Source: Hymenobacter sp. BRD128 (GTDB lineage: Bacteria > Bacteroidota > Bacteroidia > Cytophagales > Hymenobacteraceae). From it: 64,000 nucleotides of DNA. Every line of letters begins with the position of its first letter. Positions within the stretch are counted from its first letter, which is position 1. This document shows, one piece after another, positions 17,461 through 25,640 of this stretch. The stretch spans positions 1,612,001 through 1,676,000 of the forward strand of contig NZ_CP053908.1 of assembly GCF_013256625.1 (NCBI RefSeq), written 5' to 3'. Below the pieces are notes generated by a model that was not told where the DNA came from, did not search any database, and saw nothing but the letters and a program-made list of their open reading frames with translations. Position numbers and translations under genes: made by a program.

Positions 17461-17512
17461 CCAACGCCCACCGGCCGGCTCGCTGGGTAGCAAGCCGGCC
17501 GGTGGGCGTTGG
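17461..17512. terminator. Perfect 20-bp stem-loop downstream of the lipoprotein gene
   Basis: 17461-17480 and 17493-17512 are perfect reverse complements (CCAACGCCCACCGGCCGGCT) with a 12-nt loop. It lies 18 nt past the lipoprotein stop. No U-run follows on either strand, so it may be a transcript-stabilising or Rho-assisted hairpin. Confidence 0.6.
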
Positions 17513-17530
17513 CTTCAACTTGAGCACCAC

Positions 17531-18292
17531 CTAAATCGTGCCCGAATCAATGAGCACTTCGTCGTGCGCGGTGCCGCTTTGAACATTCTTAAATAGGTTC
17601 GTTGACCCGTCGGGGTTCGTCGTGTAAGTAGCGAAGCTGAAGCGCCGCCGCAGTATCAGGCCCACGCCGTTGGCATACACCTGCCGCAGGCCCATCTGGT
17701 TGAGGGCATTCAGATTCTCGATGCCGCCGTCGAGCGTCAGCTTAGTCAATACCGTATTGTCGTAGGTTTTGGCTGGCTGGCTGCCACTAGCGGGCGTGGT
17801 ATAGGGCGTACCCACGCTGGGACCGTAAATCCGGGTTTGACTGGTAATGGTATCGGGCGAGCCGTTGAGGGCATTGACGTTCCAGCCCCGCCCGGCGCGC
17901 GCGGGGTAAATCAGCTCCACGGTGCGCACGTTGTTGCGCGTGAGCAGCACGGCCTGGGCCGAGGGCTGCACCACCAGCACGCTGTCGTCGACCCAGGCGG
18001 CGCTGGCGCTGGCCCGCTTGGAGCGCACGAGGCGGTAGGCGGGCTTGCCAGCCGCATCGGTAAACTGCTCGCTCACGCGCTCCCGAAACTGGTAGCTCGT
18101 GGCCGCGGGCGTGGCATTGGTCCACACGGAGTCCGTCACGGCGTAGGTGCGGTAGGTGCCCACCACCACCGGAAAATAATCGACTACCGGGTTGGGCACG
18201 ACCGACTCGTGGCGGCAGCCGGCCAGCAGCAGCGGCAGGGCGAGCCACCGGCCGGATTTTAGGGCGGATAACAAGCCAAAACGTAGATTCAT
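17531..18292 (-). CDS. Lipoprotein of unknown function
   Basis: 253 aa from the ATG at 18292 (MNLRFGLLSALKSGRW); an ATG at 18310 would add MNRFSC. A hydrophobic segment ends in LLLAGC, a lipobox with the acylated Cys, followed by RHESVVPNPVVDYFP. The rest is beta-rich and ends VLIDSGTI. No domain recognised; its size and start (VDYFPVVVGTYRTYAVTDSV) resemble uncharacterised Bacteroidota envelope lipoproteins. Located between the mnmA terminator and the 17461 hairpin, so probably monocistronic. Confidence 0.75.
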   Translation of the reverse strand: MNLRFGLLSALKSGRWLALPLLLAGCRHESVVPNPVVDYFPVVVGTYRTYAVTDSVWTNATPAATSYQFRERVSEQFTDAAGKPAYRLVRSKRASASAAWVDDSVLVVQPSAQAVLLTRNNVRTVELIYPARAGRGWNVNALNGSPDTITSQTRIYGPSVGTPYTTPASGSQPAKTYDNTVLTKLTLDGGIENLNALNQMGLRQVYANGVGLILRRRFSFATYTTNPDGSTNLFKNVQSGTAHDEVLIDSGTI

Positions 18293-18310
18293 ACAAGAAA
18301 ATCTGTTCAT

Positions 18311-18353
18311 AAAAATACCTTGCCGGCCACCTAAGGAAGCAGCCGGCAAGGTA
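18311..18353 (-). terminator. Rho-independent terminator of mnmA
   Basis: Arms TACCTTGCCGGC (18342-18353 read on minus) and GCCGGCAAGGTA (18316-18327), followed on the minus strand by TTTTTA (18315 downward). It starts 37 nt after the mnmA stop. Confidence 0.7.
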
Positions 18354-18390
18354 CTAACGGTCAGCTATAACTAGGTGGTATACCGGCAGC

Positions 18391-19551
18391 CTAGGCCAGC
18401 GCAGCGCTAGCCACCAGCGCCGGCACCTCGCCGATAACGTGGCGCTGAATCCAGCCGCCGCCCAGCACGTCGTCGCCGTCGTAGAACACGGCCGCCTGGC
18501 CGGGCGTGATGGCGTGCACCGGCTCGGGAAAGTAGATATTGATGCGGTCGGCCTCTACCTGCTCCAGAAACGCCGGCGCGCCGGCGTGGTGGTAGCGCAC
18601 CTTCACCACGGCCGGCACCAAGCCGCGGCCGGCCAGGCTAGCCAGCTTGCCCATGTTGAGCTTGTGCACGGTGGTGGCGGTGCTGGCCAGCTCATCGTAA
18701 TTGCCTAAAACCACCTCATTGGTATCGGGCCGGATGGCCGTGACGTAGGCCGGGAAGCCCAGCGCAATGCCCAGCCCCTTGCGCTGCCCGATGGTGTAAA
18801 ACGGGTAGCCTTCGTGCGGGCCCAGGTCGCGGCCGTCGCGGTCTACAAACCGGCCGCCGGCCACGCGGGCCTCCAGCCCCGGCACGCGGCGGCGCAGAAA
18901 GCCCCGGTAGTCGTTGTCGGGAATAAAGCAGATTTCGTAGCTCTCGGGCTTGTTGACCAGGGCCGTGAAGCCCCGGCGCCGCGCCTCGTCGTAAATCTCG
19001 GCTTTGCGCATAGCGCCCAGCGGAAACAGCGTGCGGCTCAGGCTCTGCTGCGTCACGCCCCACAGCGCGTAGCTCTGGTCCTTATTTTCGTCGAGGCCTT
19101 TGCTCACGATAAAGCGCCCGCTAGCCTCGTCCTGGCGGATTTGGGCGTAGTGGCCGGTGGCGATGAACTCGCAGCCGAGCTGGTCGGCGCGGCGCAGCAG
19201 GGCATCCCACTTGATGTGGGTGTTGCAGAGCACGCACGGGTTGGGGGTGCGGCCGGCCAGGTATTCGTCGGTAAAATTGTCGATGACAAAATCGCCGAAT
19301 TCCTCCCGAATGTCGATGATATAGTGCGGGAAGCCCAGGCGCACGGCAATGTCGCGGGCATCGTTGATGCTGTCCAGGGAGCAGCAGCCGGTTTCCTTTT
19401 TCGAGCCGCCGGCGCTGGCGTAGTCCCAGGTTTTCATCGTCATGCCCACTACTTCGTAGCCGGCTTCGTGCAGCAGCACGGCGGCCACCGACGAGTCGAT
19501 GCCGCCACTCATGGCCACGAGGACGCGGCCCTTGGTTGGGGTTGGGTTCAT
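18391..19551 (-). CDS. mnmA: tRNA-specific 2-thiouridylase MnmA
   Basis: Thiolates U34 of tRNA-Lys/Glu/Gln wobble positions. 386 aa from the ATG at 19551 (MNPTPTKGRVLVAMSGGIDSSVA). The PP-loop SGGIDSS binds ATP; catalytic cysteines lie in PNPCVLCN and YEICFIPDNDYRGFL; GYPFYTIGQRKGLGIA and the C-terminal beta-barrel complete the enzyme. The ORF is open to 19671, but a -7 box at 19601-19608 lies inside that extension, supporting 19551. Three tRNA-related genes (mnmA, trmB, Thg1-like) occur in this window. Very secure. Confidence 0.96.
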   Translation of the reverse strand: MNPTPTKGRVLVAMSGGIDSSVAAVLLHEAGYEVVGMTMKTWDYASAGGSKKETGCCSLDSINDARDIAVRLGFPHYIIDIREEFGDFVIDNFTDEYLAGRTPNPCVLCNTHIKWDALLRRADQLGCEFIATGHYAQIRQDEASGRFIVSKGLDENKDQSYALWGVTQQSLSRTLFPLGAMRKAEIYDEARRRGFTALVNKPESYEICFIPDNDYRGFLRRRVPGLEARVAGGRFVDRDGRDLGPHEGYPFYTIGQRKGLGIALGFPAYVTAIRPDTNEVVLGNYDELASTATTVHKLNMGKLASLAGRGLVPAVVKVRYHHAGAPAFLEQVEADRINIYFPEPVHAITPGQAAVFYDGDDVLGGGWIQRHVIGEVPALVASAALA

Positions 19552-19600
19552 TAAGAGGGCTAGCCACTCAGGGAGGTGAACGTTCCGACTGGCGCCGCTG

Positions 19601-19608
19601 CAAAGATA
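19601..19608 (-). promoter_or_regulatory. mnmA -7 promoter box
   Basis: TATCTTTG on the minus strand, about 50 nt upstream of the mnmA ATG; no obvious -33 TTG partner. Confidence 0.5.
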
Positions 19609-19711
19609 GTGAACAGGGCATGGTGCGCAGTGAACACTTGTCGGAGCGACCTTTGCGGCTCGGGAGCGCACTGCTCACTGCTCCTTGTTAACGTTAACTG
19701 CTCACTGAAAA

Positions 19712-20338
19712 ATGTCTCTTGCCATTCCCGTGCTCGTGCGCGGCATCAATAACCTGTCCGACGCCCGCTACTGCGCCGGCATGGGCGCCCAGGGCCTCAT
19801 TTTCACGCTCGATGCCAACCTGCCCGACGCCGTGGCCGCCGCCACCGCCCGCGAGCTGGCCGGCTGGGTGGCCGGCGTCGACATCATCGGCGAATTCGGC
19901 CACGTGGCCGGGCCCGAAATCAACCGCCTGGTCGAAGAATGTGGCCTCACCGGCGTGCTGCTGCGCCTCGACCGCGCCCGCCAGGCCTGGCCCGAAGGGC
20001 TAGCCGTGCCCGCCCTGGTAGAGGTGCCCGGCGACCTCGTTATCAAGCAGGCGCACTTCGCGGCCGCGCTGGCCGACCTCACGGCGGCTTTTCCGCAGGG
20101 CTTCGCGCTCTTCACCACCCCGCCCCACTACTACCCTAGCGACTACGCCTACTGGCACCAACTGGCCCGCCAGGCGCCGCTGTGGCTGGCCGGCCCCACC
20201 AACCCCACCGAGGCCGCCGACCTCGCTCAGCAGGTGCACCCGGCCGGCCTCGTCCTGGCCGGCGGCGACGAAATAAAGCCCGGCCTGCGCGACTTCACCG
20301 AGCTCGAAGCCGTGTTTGAAGCGCTGGAAGAGGCCTAG
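19712..20338 (+). CDS. TrpF-like (beta/alpha)8-barrel protein lacking the catalytic cysteine
   Basis: 208 aa. The N-terminus VRGINNLSDARYCAGMGAQGLIF lines up with the start of phosphoribosylanthranilate isomerase (K-I-C-G-I-x-x-x-x-D-A). The C-terminus has WLAGPTNPTEAADL and a terminal EIKPGLRDF, like the TrpF L-A-G-G-L-x-P-x-N and K-P-G-x-K-D blocks. The catalytic Cys of KICG is replaced (VRGI), and the LLD acid strand is changed to LALFTTPP. It is therefore probably not an active TrpF; a related sugar-phosphate role or a non-catalytic role is possible. Divergent from mnmA; own terminator follows. Confidence 0.6.
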   Translation: MSLAIPVLVRGINNLSDARYCAGMGAQGLIFTLDANLPDAVAAATARELAGWVAGVDIIGEFGHVAGPEINRLVEECGLTGVLLRLDRARQAWPEGLAVPALVEVPGDLVIKQAHFAAALADLTAAFPQGFALFTTPPHYYPSDYAYWHQLARQAPLWLAGPTNPTEAADLAQQVHPAGLVLAGGDEIKPGLRDFTELEAVFEALEEA

Positions 20339-20361
20339 CCTTTGTTGAAAAACATTCTACT

Positions 20362-20400
20362 GCCCAGCCCGGGGCTAGCCAGCCACGGGCTGGGCTTTTT
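20362..20400 (+). terminator. Rho-independent terminator after the TrpF-like gene
   Basis: GCCCAGCCCG (20362-20371) pairs with CGGGCTGGGC (20386-20395), followed by TTTTT; 24 nt after the stop codon and between convergent genes. Confidence 0.85.
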
Positions 20401-20417
20401 GGCGAATCAGCTATTTT

Positions 20418-21080
20418 TTACAGCGAAAACCGCACGTACTTGATGGGCACGCCCACGGCGCGGTACTTGCCTTCGAAGTGCGTCTGGATGCCCTGGGCCG
20501 CGGCAAAAGCCGGGTCGGTTTCGGCGTAGAGGTCGCGGGTAGCTACTTCGATTTGGGCGGCAGGGCGGCTGGCCAGCATTTCCATTGTGTAGTCGAAGAG
20601 GCCGGCGCTGTCGGTTTTGAGCTGGGCCACGCCGCCGGGAGCCAGCAGTATTTGGTACATATTAAGGAAGCGCGGCGAGGTGAGGCGGCGCTTGATGTCG
20701 CGGTCGCGGGGGCGCGGGTCGGGGAAAGTTATCCAGATTTCGCTGAGTTCGCCGGGCGCAAAATGCTCGGTGAGCTGGTGGGCCATGAGGCGCACAAACC
20801 CCACGTTGCGCAGGCCCAGCGCCTCGGCGCGGGTGCTGCCGCGCCAAATGCGCTCGCCCTTGATGTCGAGGCCCAGGAAATTTTGCTCGGGGTGGAGTTG
20901 GGCTAGCCCCACAGTGTACTCGCCCTTGCCGCAGCCTACTTCGAGCACCAGCGGGTGGTCGTTGTGAAAAAAATCGCCGCGCCAATGCCCGGCCAGGCGG
21001 CCAAAAGTGGCTTTGCCCGGCTCTACGATGTCGGGGCGGGTGGCGTTATCGGCAAAGCGCTGAAGTTTGATGCGGGGCAC
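20418..21080 (-). CDS. trmB: tRNA (guanine-N7-)-methyltransferase TrmB
   Basis: Makes m7G46 in the tRNA variable loop. 220 aa. SAM-binding motif LEVGCGKGEYTVGLA near residue 50, FLGLDIKGERIWRG, and the hallmark ITFPDPRPRDRDIKRRLTSPRFL. The C-terminal THFEGKYRAVG is also a family signature. Promoter box TAATTTTG lies 30 nt upstream. Convergent with the TrpF-like gene. Very secure. Confidence 0.95.
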   Translation of the reverse strand: MPRIKLQRFADNATRPDIVEPGKATFGRLAGHWRGDFFHNDHPLVLEVGCGKGEYTVGLAQLHPEQNFLGLDIKGERIWRGSTRAEALGLRNVGFVRLMAHQLTEHFAPGELSEIWITFPDPRPRDRDIKRRLTSPRFLNMYQILLAPGGVAQLKTDSAGLFDYTMEMLASRPAAQIEVATRDLYAETDPAFAAAQGIQTHFEGKYRAVGVPIKYVRFSL

Positions 21081-21109
21081 GGCGGGCGTTTGTTAACTAA
21101 AAAGGGCTG

Positions 21110-21117
21110 CAAAATTA
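21110..21117 (-). promoter_or_regulatory. trmB -7 promoter box
   Basis: TAATTTTG on the minus strand matches TAnnTTTG, 30 nt upstream of the trmB ATG. Confidence 0.45.
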
Positions 21118-21127
21118 CGGTCGCCGC

Positions 21128-21820
21128 CTAGTTGTCGGGCGCGGCGGGGCGTTCTTCCTCCACCTTTTCTACCACCCGGCCCACGTACTTGCCCACGATG
21201 ACGCTGACCACAAAGAGGTCGTAAAAATGCCCCACCAGCCCGAGCAGCACGGTGGCCTTACGGGCCACGTTGGTGAGGGGCACGATGTCGCCGTAGCCCA
21301 CGGTGAGCAGGGTCACGAAGCTAAAGTAGTTGAGCGCCTGCACCGTACCCGGCTCGGGCGGCACATTGGCAAACGCCCCCGGCTGCACCACCTCGATGAG
21401 AATAAACAAGAACGTGCCCACCATGCCCAGCAGCACGAAGCCGCACATGGTAGCCGCCAGCAGCTCGGCCGATACGCGCCCCGCCCCCAGCACCTTGCGC
21501 AAAATACGCAGCGTAATGGCAAAGCAGAAAACACTGTATACCACCCCCGTATAAGCGCGCACCGACGGCCAGCCCCGCAGCTGGGCCGCTACCTCCAGGC
21601 CCAGCACCACCAGCAGGCACACCAGCAGCAGCCAGGGGCGCTCTTCGGCAAATACCAGCACGCCCACAGCCAGGTTTTGCAGCAGCAGGGCCGCAAACAC
21701 GTGCGGGTCGGCGGCGGCCGGCGCAAAGCCCGACCCTAGCACCAGCAGCAACAGGCTGCCCATTAGTAGCTTGTAGCGGTGGCGGGCTAGCCGGGAATAG
21801 GGGTGGCGCAGGTAGTTCAT
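21128..21820 (-). CDS. Two-pore-domain-style ion channel (potassium channel family)
   Basis: 230 aa from the ATG at 21820 (MNYLRHPYSRLARHRY). Several hydrophobic helices lead to a pore loop with the potassium selectivity filter TVGYGDIVPLT near residue 180 and a final membrane helix (LLGLVGHFYDLFVVSVIVGKYVG). The tail is acidic. The upstream ATG at 21847 is at the promoter box itself (21841-21848), so 21820 is preferred. Acts in the inner membrane as a probable K+ conduit. It follows folC closely on the same strand but has its own promoter box. Confidence 0.85.
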   Translation of the reverse strand: MNYLRHPYSRLARHRYKLLMGSLLLLVLGSGFAPAAADPHVFAALLLQNLAVGVLVFAEERPWLLLVCLLVVLGLEVAAQLRGWPSVRAYTGVVYSVFCFAITLRILRKVLGAGRVSAELLAATMCGFVLLGMVGTFLFILIEVVQPGAFANVPPEPGTVQALNYFSFVTLLTVGYGDIVPLTNVARKATVLLGLVGHFYDLFVVSVIVGKYVGRVVEKVEEERPAAPDN

Positions 21821-21840
21821 GGGCGGGGAAGCTGGCGGCG

Positions 21841-21848
21841 CAAACATA
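21841..21848 (-). promoter_or_regulatory. Ion-channel gene -7 promoter box
   Basis: TATGTTTG on the minus strand, in the narrow gap after the folC stop; decides the downstream start at 21820. Confidence 0.45.
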
Positions 21849-21852
21849 CCGG

Positions 21853-23178
21853 CTAGCCCGCTTGCTCGTACAGCTCAGTTACTTCGGCTACCACAAACGT
21901 GCTGCCGCCGATAAACACCACGTCGTCGGGCCCGGCCGCCGCGCGGGCGGCGGCCACGGCCGCCGGCACCGGCCCGTAGGCCCGTCCCGTGAGGCCCTGG
22001 CTGGTGGCGAGCGCGGCTAGCTCATCGGCCGGCAGGGCGCGCGGGATATCGGCCTGGCAGAAGTAATACGTGGCCTCGCCCGGCAGCAGGGCCAGCACCT
22101 TGGTCACGTCCTTGTCGTTGACGGTGCCGATAACCATATGCAGCTGCCGGTGCGGCACCCTGGCCAGCTGCGCCAGCACCAGGCGCAGGCCGCCTTCGTT
22201 GTGGCCCGTATCGGCCACCACCAGCGGGCGCTGGCCGATGATGCTCCAGCGCCCGCGCAGCCCGGTAAGGCGCGTAACCTCGCGCAGGCCCTGGCGCACA
22301 GCAGCTTCCGGAATAACGAATCCCTGGGCGCGCAGCTCATCCAGCACGGCCAGCACGCCGGGTAGGTTCAGGCGCTGGTAGTCGCCGAGCAGGCCCAGGT
22401 GCACCCCTTCTAAGTACGGTTGACCTTCGCGGTACACGTTCAGTACTTGCGTGCCCCTGATATAGTCATCGGCAGTAGTTTCGGCGGCCGGGTGCACCTC
22501 ATAGCGCGCGTCGGCAAAGAGCAGCGCGCTTCCCTCCTGCCGGGCCTTGGCCTCGAATACGGCCGCCACCTCGGGCTGGGTCTGGCTCACTACCACCGGC
22601 CGGCCGGGCTTGATAATGCCCGCCTTCTCGCCGGCTATTTCGGGCAGCGTGTCGCCCAGCATGGCTTGGTGGTCGTAGCTGATATTGGTTATCAGCGACA
22701 CCAGGGGGGTGATGATGTTGGTCGAATCGAGCCGGCCCCCTAGCCCCACTTCCACCACCGCCACATCAACCTGCTCGGCGGCGAAGTAGTCGAAGGCCAA
22801 GGCCACGCACATCTCAAAAAACGAGGGCTGCACGGTGGCAAATAAATTCTGGTGGCTAGCCACCCACTGCACCAGGTAGTCGGGGGCCAGCTCCTGCCCG
22901 TTCACCCGGATGCGCTCGGTAAACTCGCGCAGGTGCGGCGAGGTGTAGAGGCCCACTTTATAGCCGGCACTTTGCAGCACCGCCGCCAGCAGGTGCGAGC
23001 TGGAGCCCTTGCCGTTGGTGCCGGCCACGTGCACGCTTTTGAACCGGGCTTCGGGGTGGCCCAGGGCTTCGGCCAGCGCCTCGGTGTTGCCCAAGCCTTT
23101 CTTGAAGCCCGCCGCTCCTACGCGTTGGTACATCGGCAGTTGCGCGTAAAGCCAGGCCAGGGTTTCGGGGTAGTTCAT
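21853..23178 (-). CDS. folC: Folylpolyglutamate synthase / dihydrofolate synthase FolC
   Basis: Mur-ligase-family enzyme adding glutamate to dihydropteroate or folates. 441 aa. The P-loop HVAGTNGKGSSSHLLAAVL lies near residue 50. YTSPHLREFTERIRVNG (folate-binding), VVEVGLGGRLDSTNI, TNISYDHQAMLG and a C-terminal Mur-ligase domain with VADTGHNEGGL are all present. Upstream lies a 115-bp palindromic element separating it from the tonB gene. Very secure. Confidence 0.94.
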   Translation of the reverse strand: MNYPETLAWLYAQLPMYQRVGAAGFKKGLGNTEALAEALGHPEARFKSVHVAGTNGKGSSSHLLAAVLQSAGYKVGLYTSPHLREFTERIRVNGQELAPDYLVQWVASHQNLFATVQPSFFEMCVALAFDYFAAEQVDVAVVEVGLGGRLDSTNIITPLVSLITNISYDHQAMLGDTLPEIAGEKAGIIKPGRPVVVSQTQPEVAAVFEAKARQEGSALLFADARYEVHPAAETTADDYIRGTQVLNVYREGQPYLEGVHLGLLGDYQRLNLPGVLAVLDELRAQGFVIPEAAVRQGLREVTRLTGLRGRWSIIGQRPLVVADTGHNEGGLRLVLAQLARVPHRQLHMVIGTVNDKDVTKVLALLPGEATYYFCQADIPRALPADELAALATSQGLTGRAYGPVPAAVAAARAAAGPDDVVFIGGSTFVVAEVTELYEQAG

Positions 23179-23206
23179 AGTAACTAGTTATTGCTTAACA
23201 ACTGCT

Positions 23207-23321
23207 AAACTCAGAACGTCATGCTGAGCTTGTCGAAGCATCTCGCTCGCGCCGTTAGGGTTACTCATCCTAACGATGCGGGCGAGATGCTTCGACAAGC
23301 TCAGCATGACGTTCTGAGTTT
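23207..23321. repeat. REP/MITE-like palindromic element 3 (40-bp perfect arms)
   Basis: 23207-23246 and 23282-23321 are perfect reverse complements over 40 nt (starting AAACTCAGAACGTCATGCTG). An inner stem CGTTAGG/CCTAACG lies in the 35-nt loop. The best-preserved member of the family in the window. Confidence 0.9.
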
Positions 23322-23341
23322 ACATCTCTTACTAACGCGCG

Positions 23342-24253
23342 CTATTTCACCGTAAAGCGAAACGTGTAGAAGCCCGTGGCGCCACCCGCGCCCGCATTGG
23401 TTTTCACAAAGTTGGCGTCGAGCAGCTTATCGCGGCAAAGCTTTTCCTGGGCCGGCGACACGTTGCCCGACACCTTGGTTACCGATTCCACCTCGCCATC
23501 GTCCGAGATTTTAATTTTGAATCGGACCACGCCGGGGTTGTCGTCCAGCGCTTCGACGACGGGCGTATTCTCAAAGCGCCAGCCGCTCATTTCCAGGCCC
23601 GAGCCGCCGCCGCTGCCGGGGCGCGAGCCGCTGCCGCCGCTGCCCGGCTCACCGTAGAGGGCCTTGGCATTGAGCGAGCCCCTGGGGTCGCCCTGGTCGC
23701 CCACGGTGCCGGGGTGGTCGCCGTTGCTATTGCCGGTGGGCGCGCTGCTGCTGCCATTTACGCCGTTGCCGCCAGCCACGCCGGCGGCGCTGCCCTTGGG
23801 CGTGTAGAGCGTGCGGGGCTGCTCGCGGGGCTTAGGCGTTTCGCGCACCACTTCGGGCGCGGGCTTGGGGGCAGCTTTCTCCACGGGCGGCACGGTGGCG
23901 CCGGCGTCTTCGGCCTCGCTGGTAATTACTTTTTCCTGGGCGGCGGGCTGGGCGGGGGCGCTAGCCTCCACGCGGGGCTGGGCAGGCTGGGGCATGGGGC
24001 TGGGCTGGGCGGCGGGCGGGCGCGAGTCTTCGCGGTTCTGGGAGGCGTTGGCGGTGGCCATCGTCTGGATGTCGCCCGAGCCCGCCGCGTCGAGGCCGTA
24101 GTTCAGCTCCACGCCGTCGCCACCCAACGCTTCGAGCGGCGGGTTGGGACCGTTAAACTTGAGAAAGAAGCAGATGAGGGCTAGCAACAGCACCACGGCC
24201 GCCGTGATGCCCAAGGCTTCGCGCCGGTGCTCTTCGGGATAGTCGAGGGCCAT
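23342..24253 (-). CDS. tonB: TonB-family energy transducer
   Basis: 303 aa: short cytoplasmic N-terminus, one membrane helix (GITAAVVLLLALICFFLKF), a long Pro/Ala/Gly-rich periplasmic stretch, and a C-terminal domain. The last carries VVRFKIKISDDGEVESV and a terminal FTVK, like the TonB C-terminal beta-alpha-beta. It is the last gene of an exbB-exbD-tonB run and would transmit proton-motive force to outer-membrane receptors such as those at 10,264 and 47,103. The C-terminal domain is divergent, hence some uncertainty. Confidence 0.82.
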   Translation of the reverse strand: MALDYPEEHRREALGITAAVVLLLALICFFLKFNGPNPPLEALGGDGVELNYGLDAAGSGDIQTMATANASQNREDSRPPAAQPSPMPQPAQPRVEASAPAQPAAQEKVITSEAEDAGATVPPVEKAAPKPAPEVVRETPKPREQPRTLYTPKGSAAGVAGGNGVNGSSSAPTGNSNGDHPGTVGDQGDPRGSLNAKALYGEPGSGGSGSRPGSGGGSGLEMSGWRFENTPVVEALDDNPGVVRFKIKISDDGEVESVTKVSGNVSPAQEKLCRDKLLDANFVKTNAGAGGATGFYTFRFTVK

Positions 24254-24261
24254 TGTTTTGG

Positions 24262-24345
24262 AGTTAAGAAGTATGCGTTAAAAGTTATGAGGTAGGGTTA
24301 GAGCTGCCACGCTGCCAACTCCTAACTTTTAACTCCTACCTCTTA
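24262..24345. repeat. Imperfect AT-rich inverted repeat between exbD and tonB
   Basis: GTTAAAAGTTA in the left half is mirrored by TAACTTTTAAC in the right half, with partial pairing of flanking GAGGTAG/CTACCTC. Similar in composition to the palindromes at 13669 and 24777. Confidence 0.5.
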
Positions 24346-24768
24346 CTATTTTCCGGCTGCCTGCTGGGCCTGAGTGGCCATGACCATCTTCAGCTTCAAG
24401 CGGTTGCCGATTTCGAGTACGTCCACCAGCTTCTGCACGTTCAGGCCGGCATCGACGCGCAGCACTACCGAGGGCTGGGCCTCGGCGGGCTGGCCGGGCA
24501 CGAGTAGGGCGCGCAGTTCAGGTTCGAGCGTGGCGGCCGTCACGGGCTTTTTGTTGACAAAATACTCGCCCGCCGCGTTGATGCTTACCGTGATGGGCTG
24601 CTTCATTACCTGCTTGCTGCTCTTAGCATTGGGCAACAACAGCTTGATAACGTTAGGATTCACCATCGTAGACACAATCAGGAAGAACAGCATCAGGAAA
24701 AACATGATGTCGTTCATCGAGCTGGTCTCGACGTGCGAAGTAGCGTGACGGCGGCGGGAGAGATTCAC
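24346..24768 (-). CDS. exbD: ExbD/TolR family biopolymer transport protein
   Basis: 140 aa with one N-terminal membrane helix (NDIMFFLMLFFLIVSTMVNP; the membrane Asp is in MNDIMFFL) and a periplasmic ExbD domain (PITVSINAAGEYFVNKKPV..., VVLRVDAGLNVQKLVDVLEIGNRL). Works with ExbB as proton-driven stator for TonB. Between exbB and tonB on the same strand. Secure. Confidence 0.93.
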   Translation of the reverse strand: MNLSRRRHATSHVETSSMNDIMFFLMLFFLIVSTMVNPNVIKLLLPNAKSSKQVMKQPITVSINAAGEYFVNKKPVTAATLEPELRALLVPGQPAEAQPSVVLRVDAGLNVQKLVDVLEIGNRLKLKMVMATQAQQAAGK

Positions 24769-24776
24769 TTCGTTTG

Positions 24777-24865
24777 AATTATGAATGAGGAATTATGAAG
24801 GAGGAATTGACGCGTCAGACGCTGCTGCGTCAGCAAGGCACTTCCTCCTTCATAATTCGTAATTC
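24777..24865. repeat. AT-rich palindrome between exbB and exbD (16-bp perfect core)
   Basis: 24791-24806 (AATTATGAAGGAGGAA) pairs perfectly with 24842-24857; flanking AATTCCTAATT-like motifs extend the pairing imperfectly to the exbB stop codon. Confidence 0.7.
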
Positions 24866-25573
24866 CTAATTGTCTTGCAGGATGTCCATAAACTCGATGG
24901 CCGAGTTTTCCATGCGGAATACCATGCGCTCGACCAGGATGCTGAGCCAGTGGTAGCCGATGTGGGCGATGATGCCCACGATGAGGCCGGCCGCCGAAGT
25001 TACCATCTTGGTGTAGAGGCCGCCGGCAATCTGGGTGATGCCAAACTCGCCGCTGCTGCTGATGGCGTAGAAGATTTTGATAACGCCGATAATCGTACCC
25101 ACGAAGCCCAGCATGGGCGCGATGCCCGCGATGATGCCCAGGATGCTGATGTTTTTTTCGAGGCGGGCAATCTCGATTTTGCCCACGTTTTCGACGCTCG
25201 CCTCGATTTCGGTGATGGGCAGGCCGATGCGGCGCAGGCCCTTCTCGACCATGCGGGCCAGCGGCGAGGGGTTCTGGGCGCAGTAGAGTTTGGCCCCCTG
25301 CAAGTCACCTTTCACCATGAGCGCCCGTATGCCGCTCATAAACGACTCGGGGTTGCCGCCGGCGCTGCGAATGGTGAGGTAGCGCTCGGCAATGATGTAA
25401 ATCGAGACGATGAGCAGCAGGAAAATGGGGAGCATTATCCAGCCCCCCTTCAAAATCAGGTCGATGAGCGAGAGGCCGGGCGTGGCGTTGGCTATCGCAT
25501 TGGCATGAGCGGCGGCGGTATCAGTGGCCACCGACGTAACGGCAGCGCCGGCTTGCAGCAGTAAAACGGACAT
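24866..25573 (-). CDS. exbB: MotA/TolQ/ExbB proton channel family protein
   Basis: 235 aa. Features are a helix near residue 45 (GGWIMLPIFLLLIVSIYIIAERY), the characteristic cytoplasmic region, then two helices: ISILGIIAGIAPMLGFVGTIIGVI and LIVGIIAHIGYHWL. Pore subunit of the ExbB-ExbD motor. First gene of the exbB-exbD-tonB cluster; palindromes separate each pair, so stoichiometry could be set by partial termination (inference). Confidence 0.93.
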   Translation of the reverse strand: MSVLLLQAGAAVTSVATDTAAAHANAIANATPGLSLIDLILKGGWIMLPIFLLLIVSIYIIAERYLTIRSAGGNPESFMSGIRALMVKGDLQGAKLYCAQNPSPLARMVEKGLRRIGLPITEIEASVENVGKIEIARLEKNISILGIIAGIAPMLGFVGTIIGVIKIFYAISSSGEFGITQIAGGLYTKMVTSAAGLIVGIIAHIGYHWLSILVERMVFRMENSAIEFMDILQDN

Positions 25574-25640
25574 TCAGCGGAAGAAGGAGAACGGAAAAAC
25601 AGGAAAGCGCTGGGCGTAAGGGCTAGCCGCGGCGCAGAAC

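Noticed and set aside
19608-19711. AGTGAAC/GTTCACT-like repeats between mnmA and the TrpF-like gene
   Set aside because: Short, imperfect pairing (about 8 of 10 bases); too weak to call a repeat element, although the composition resembles other intergenic repeats.
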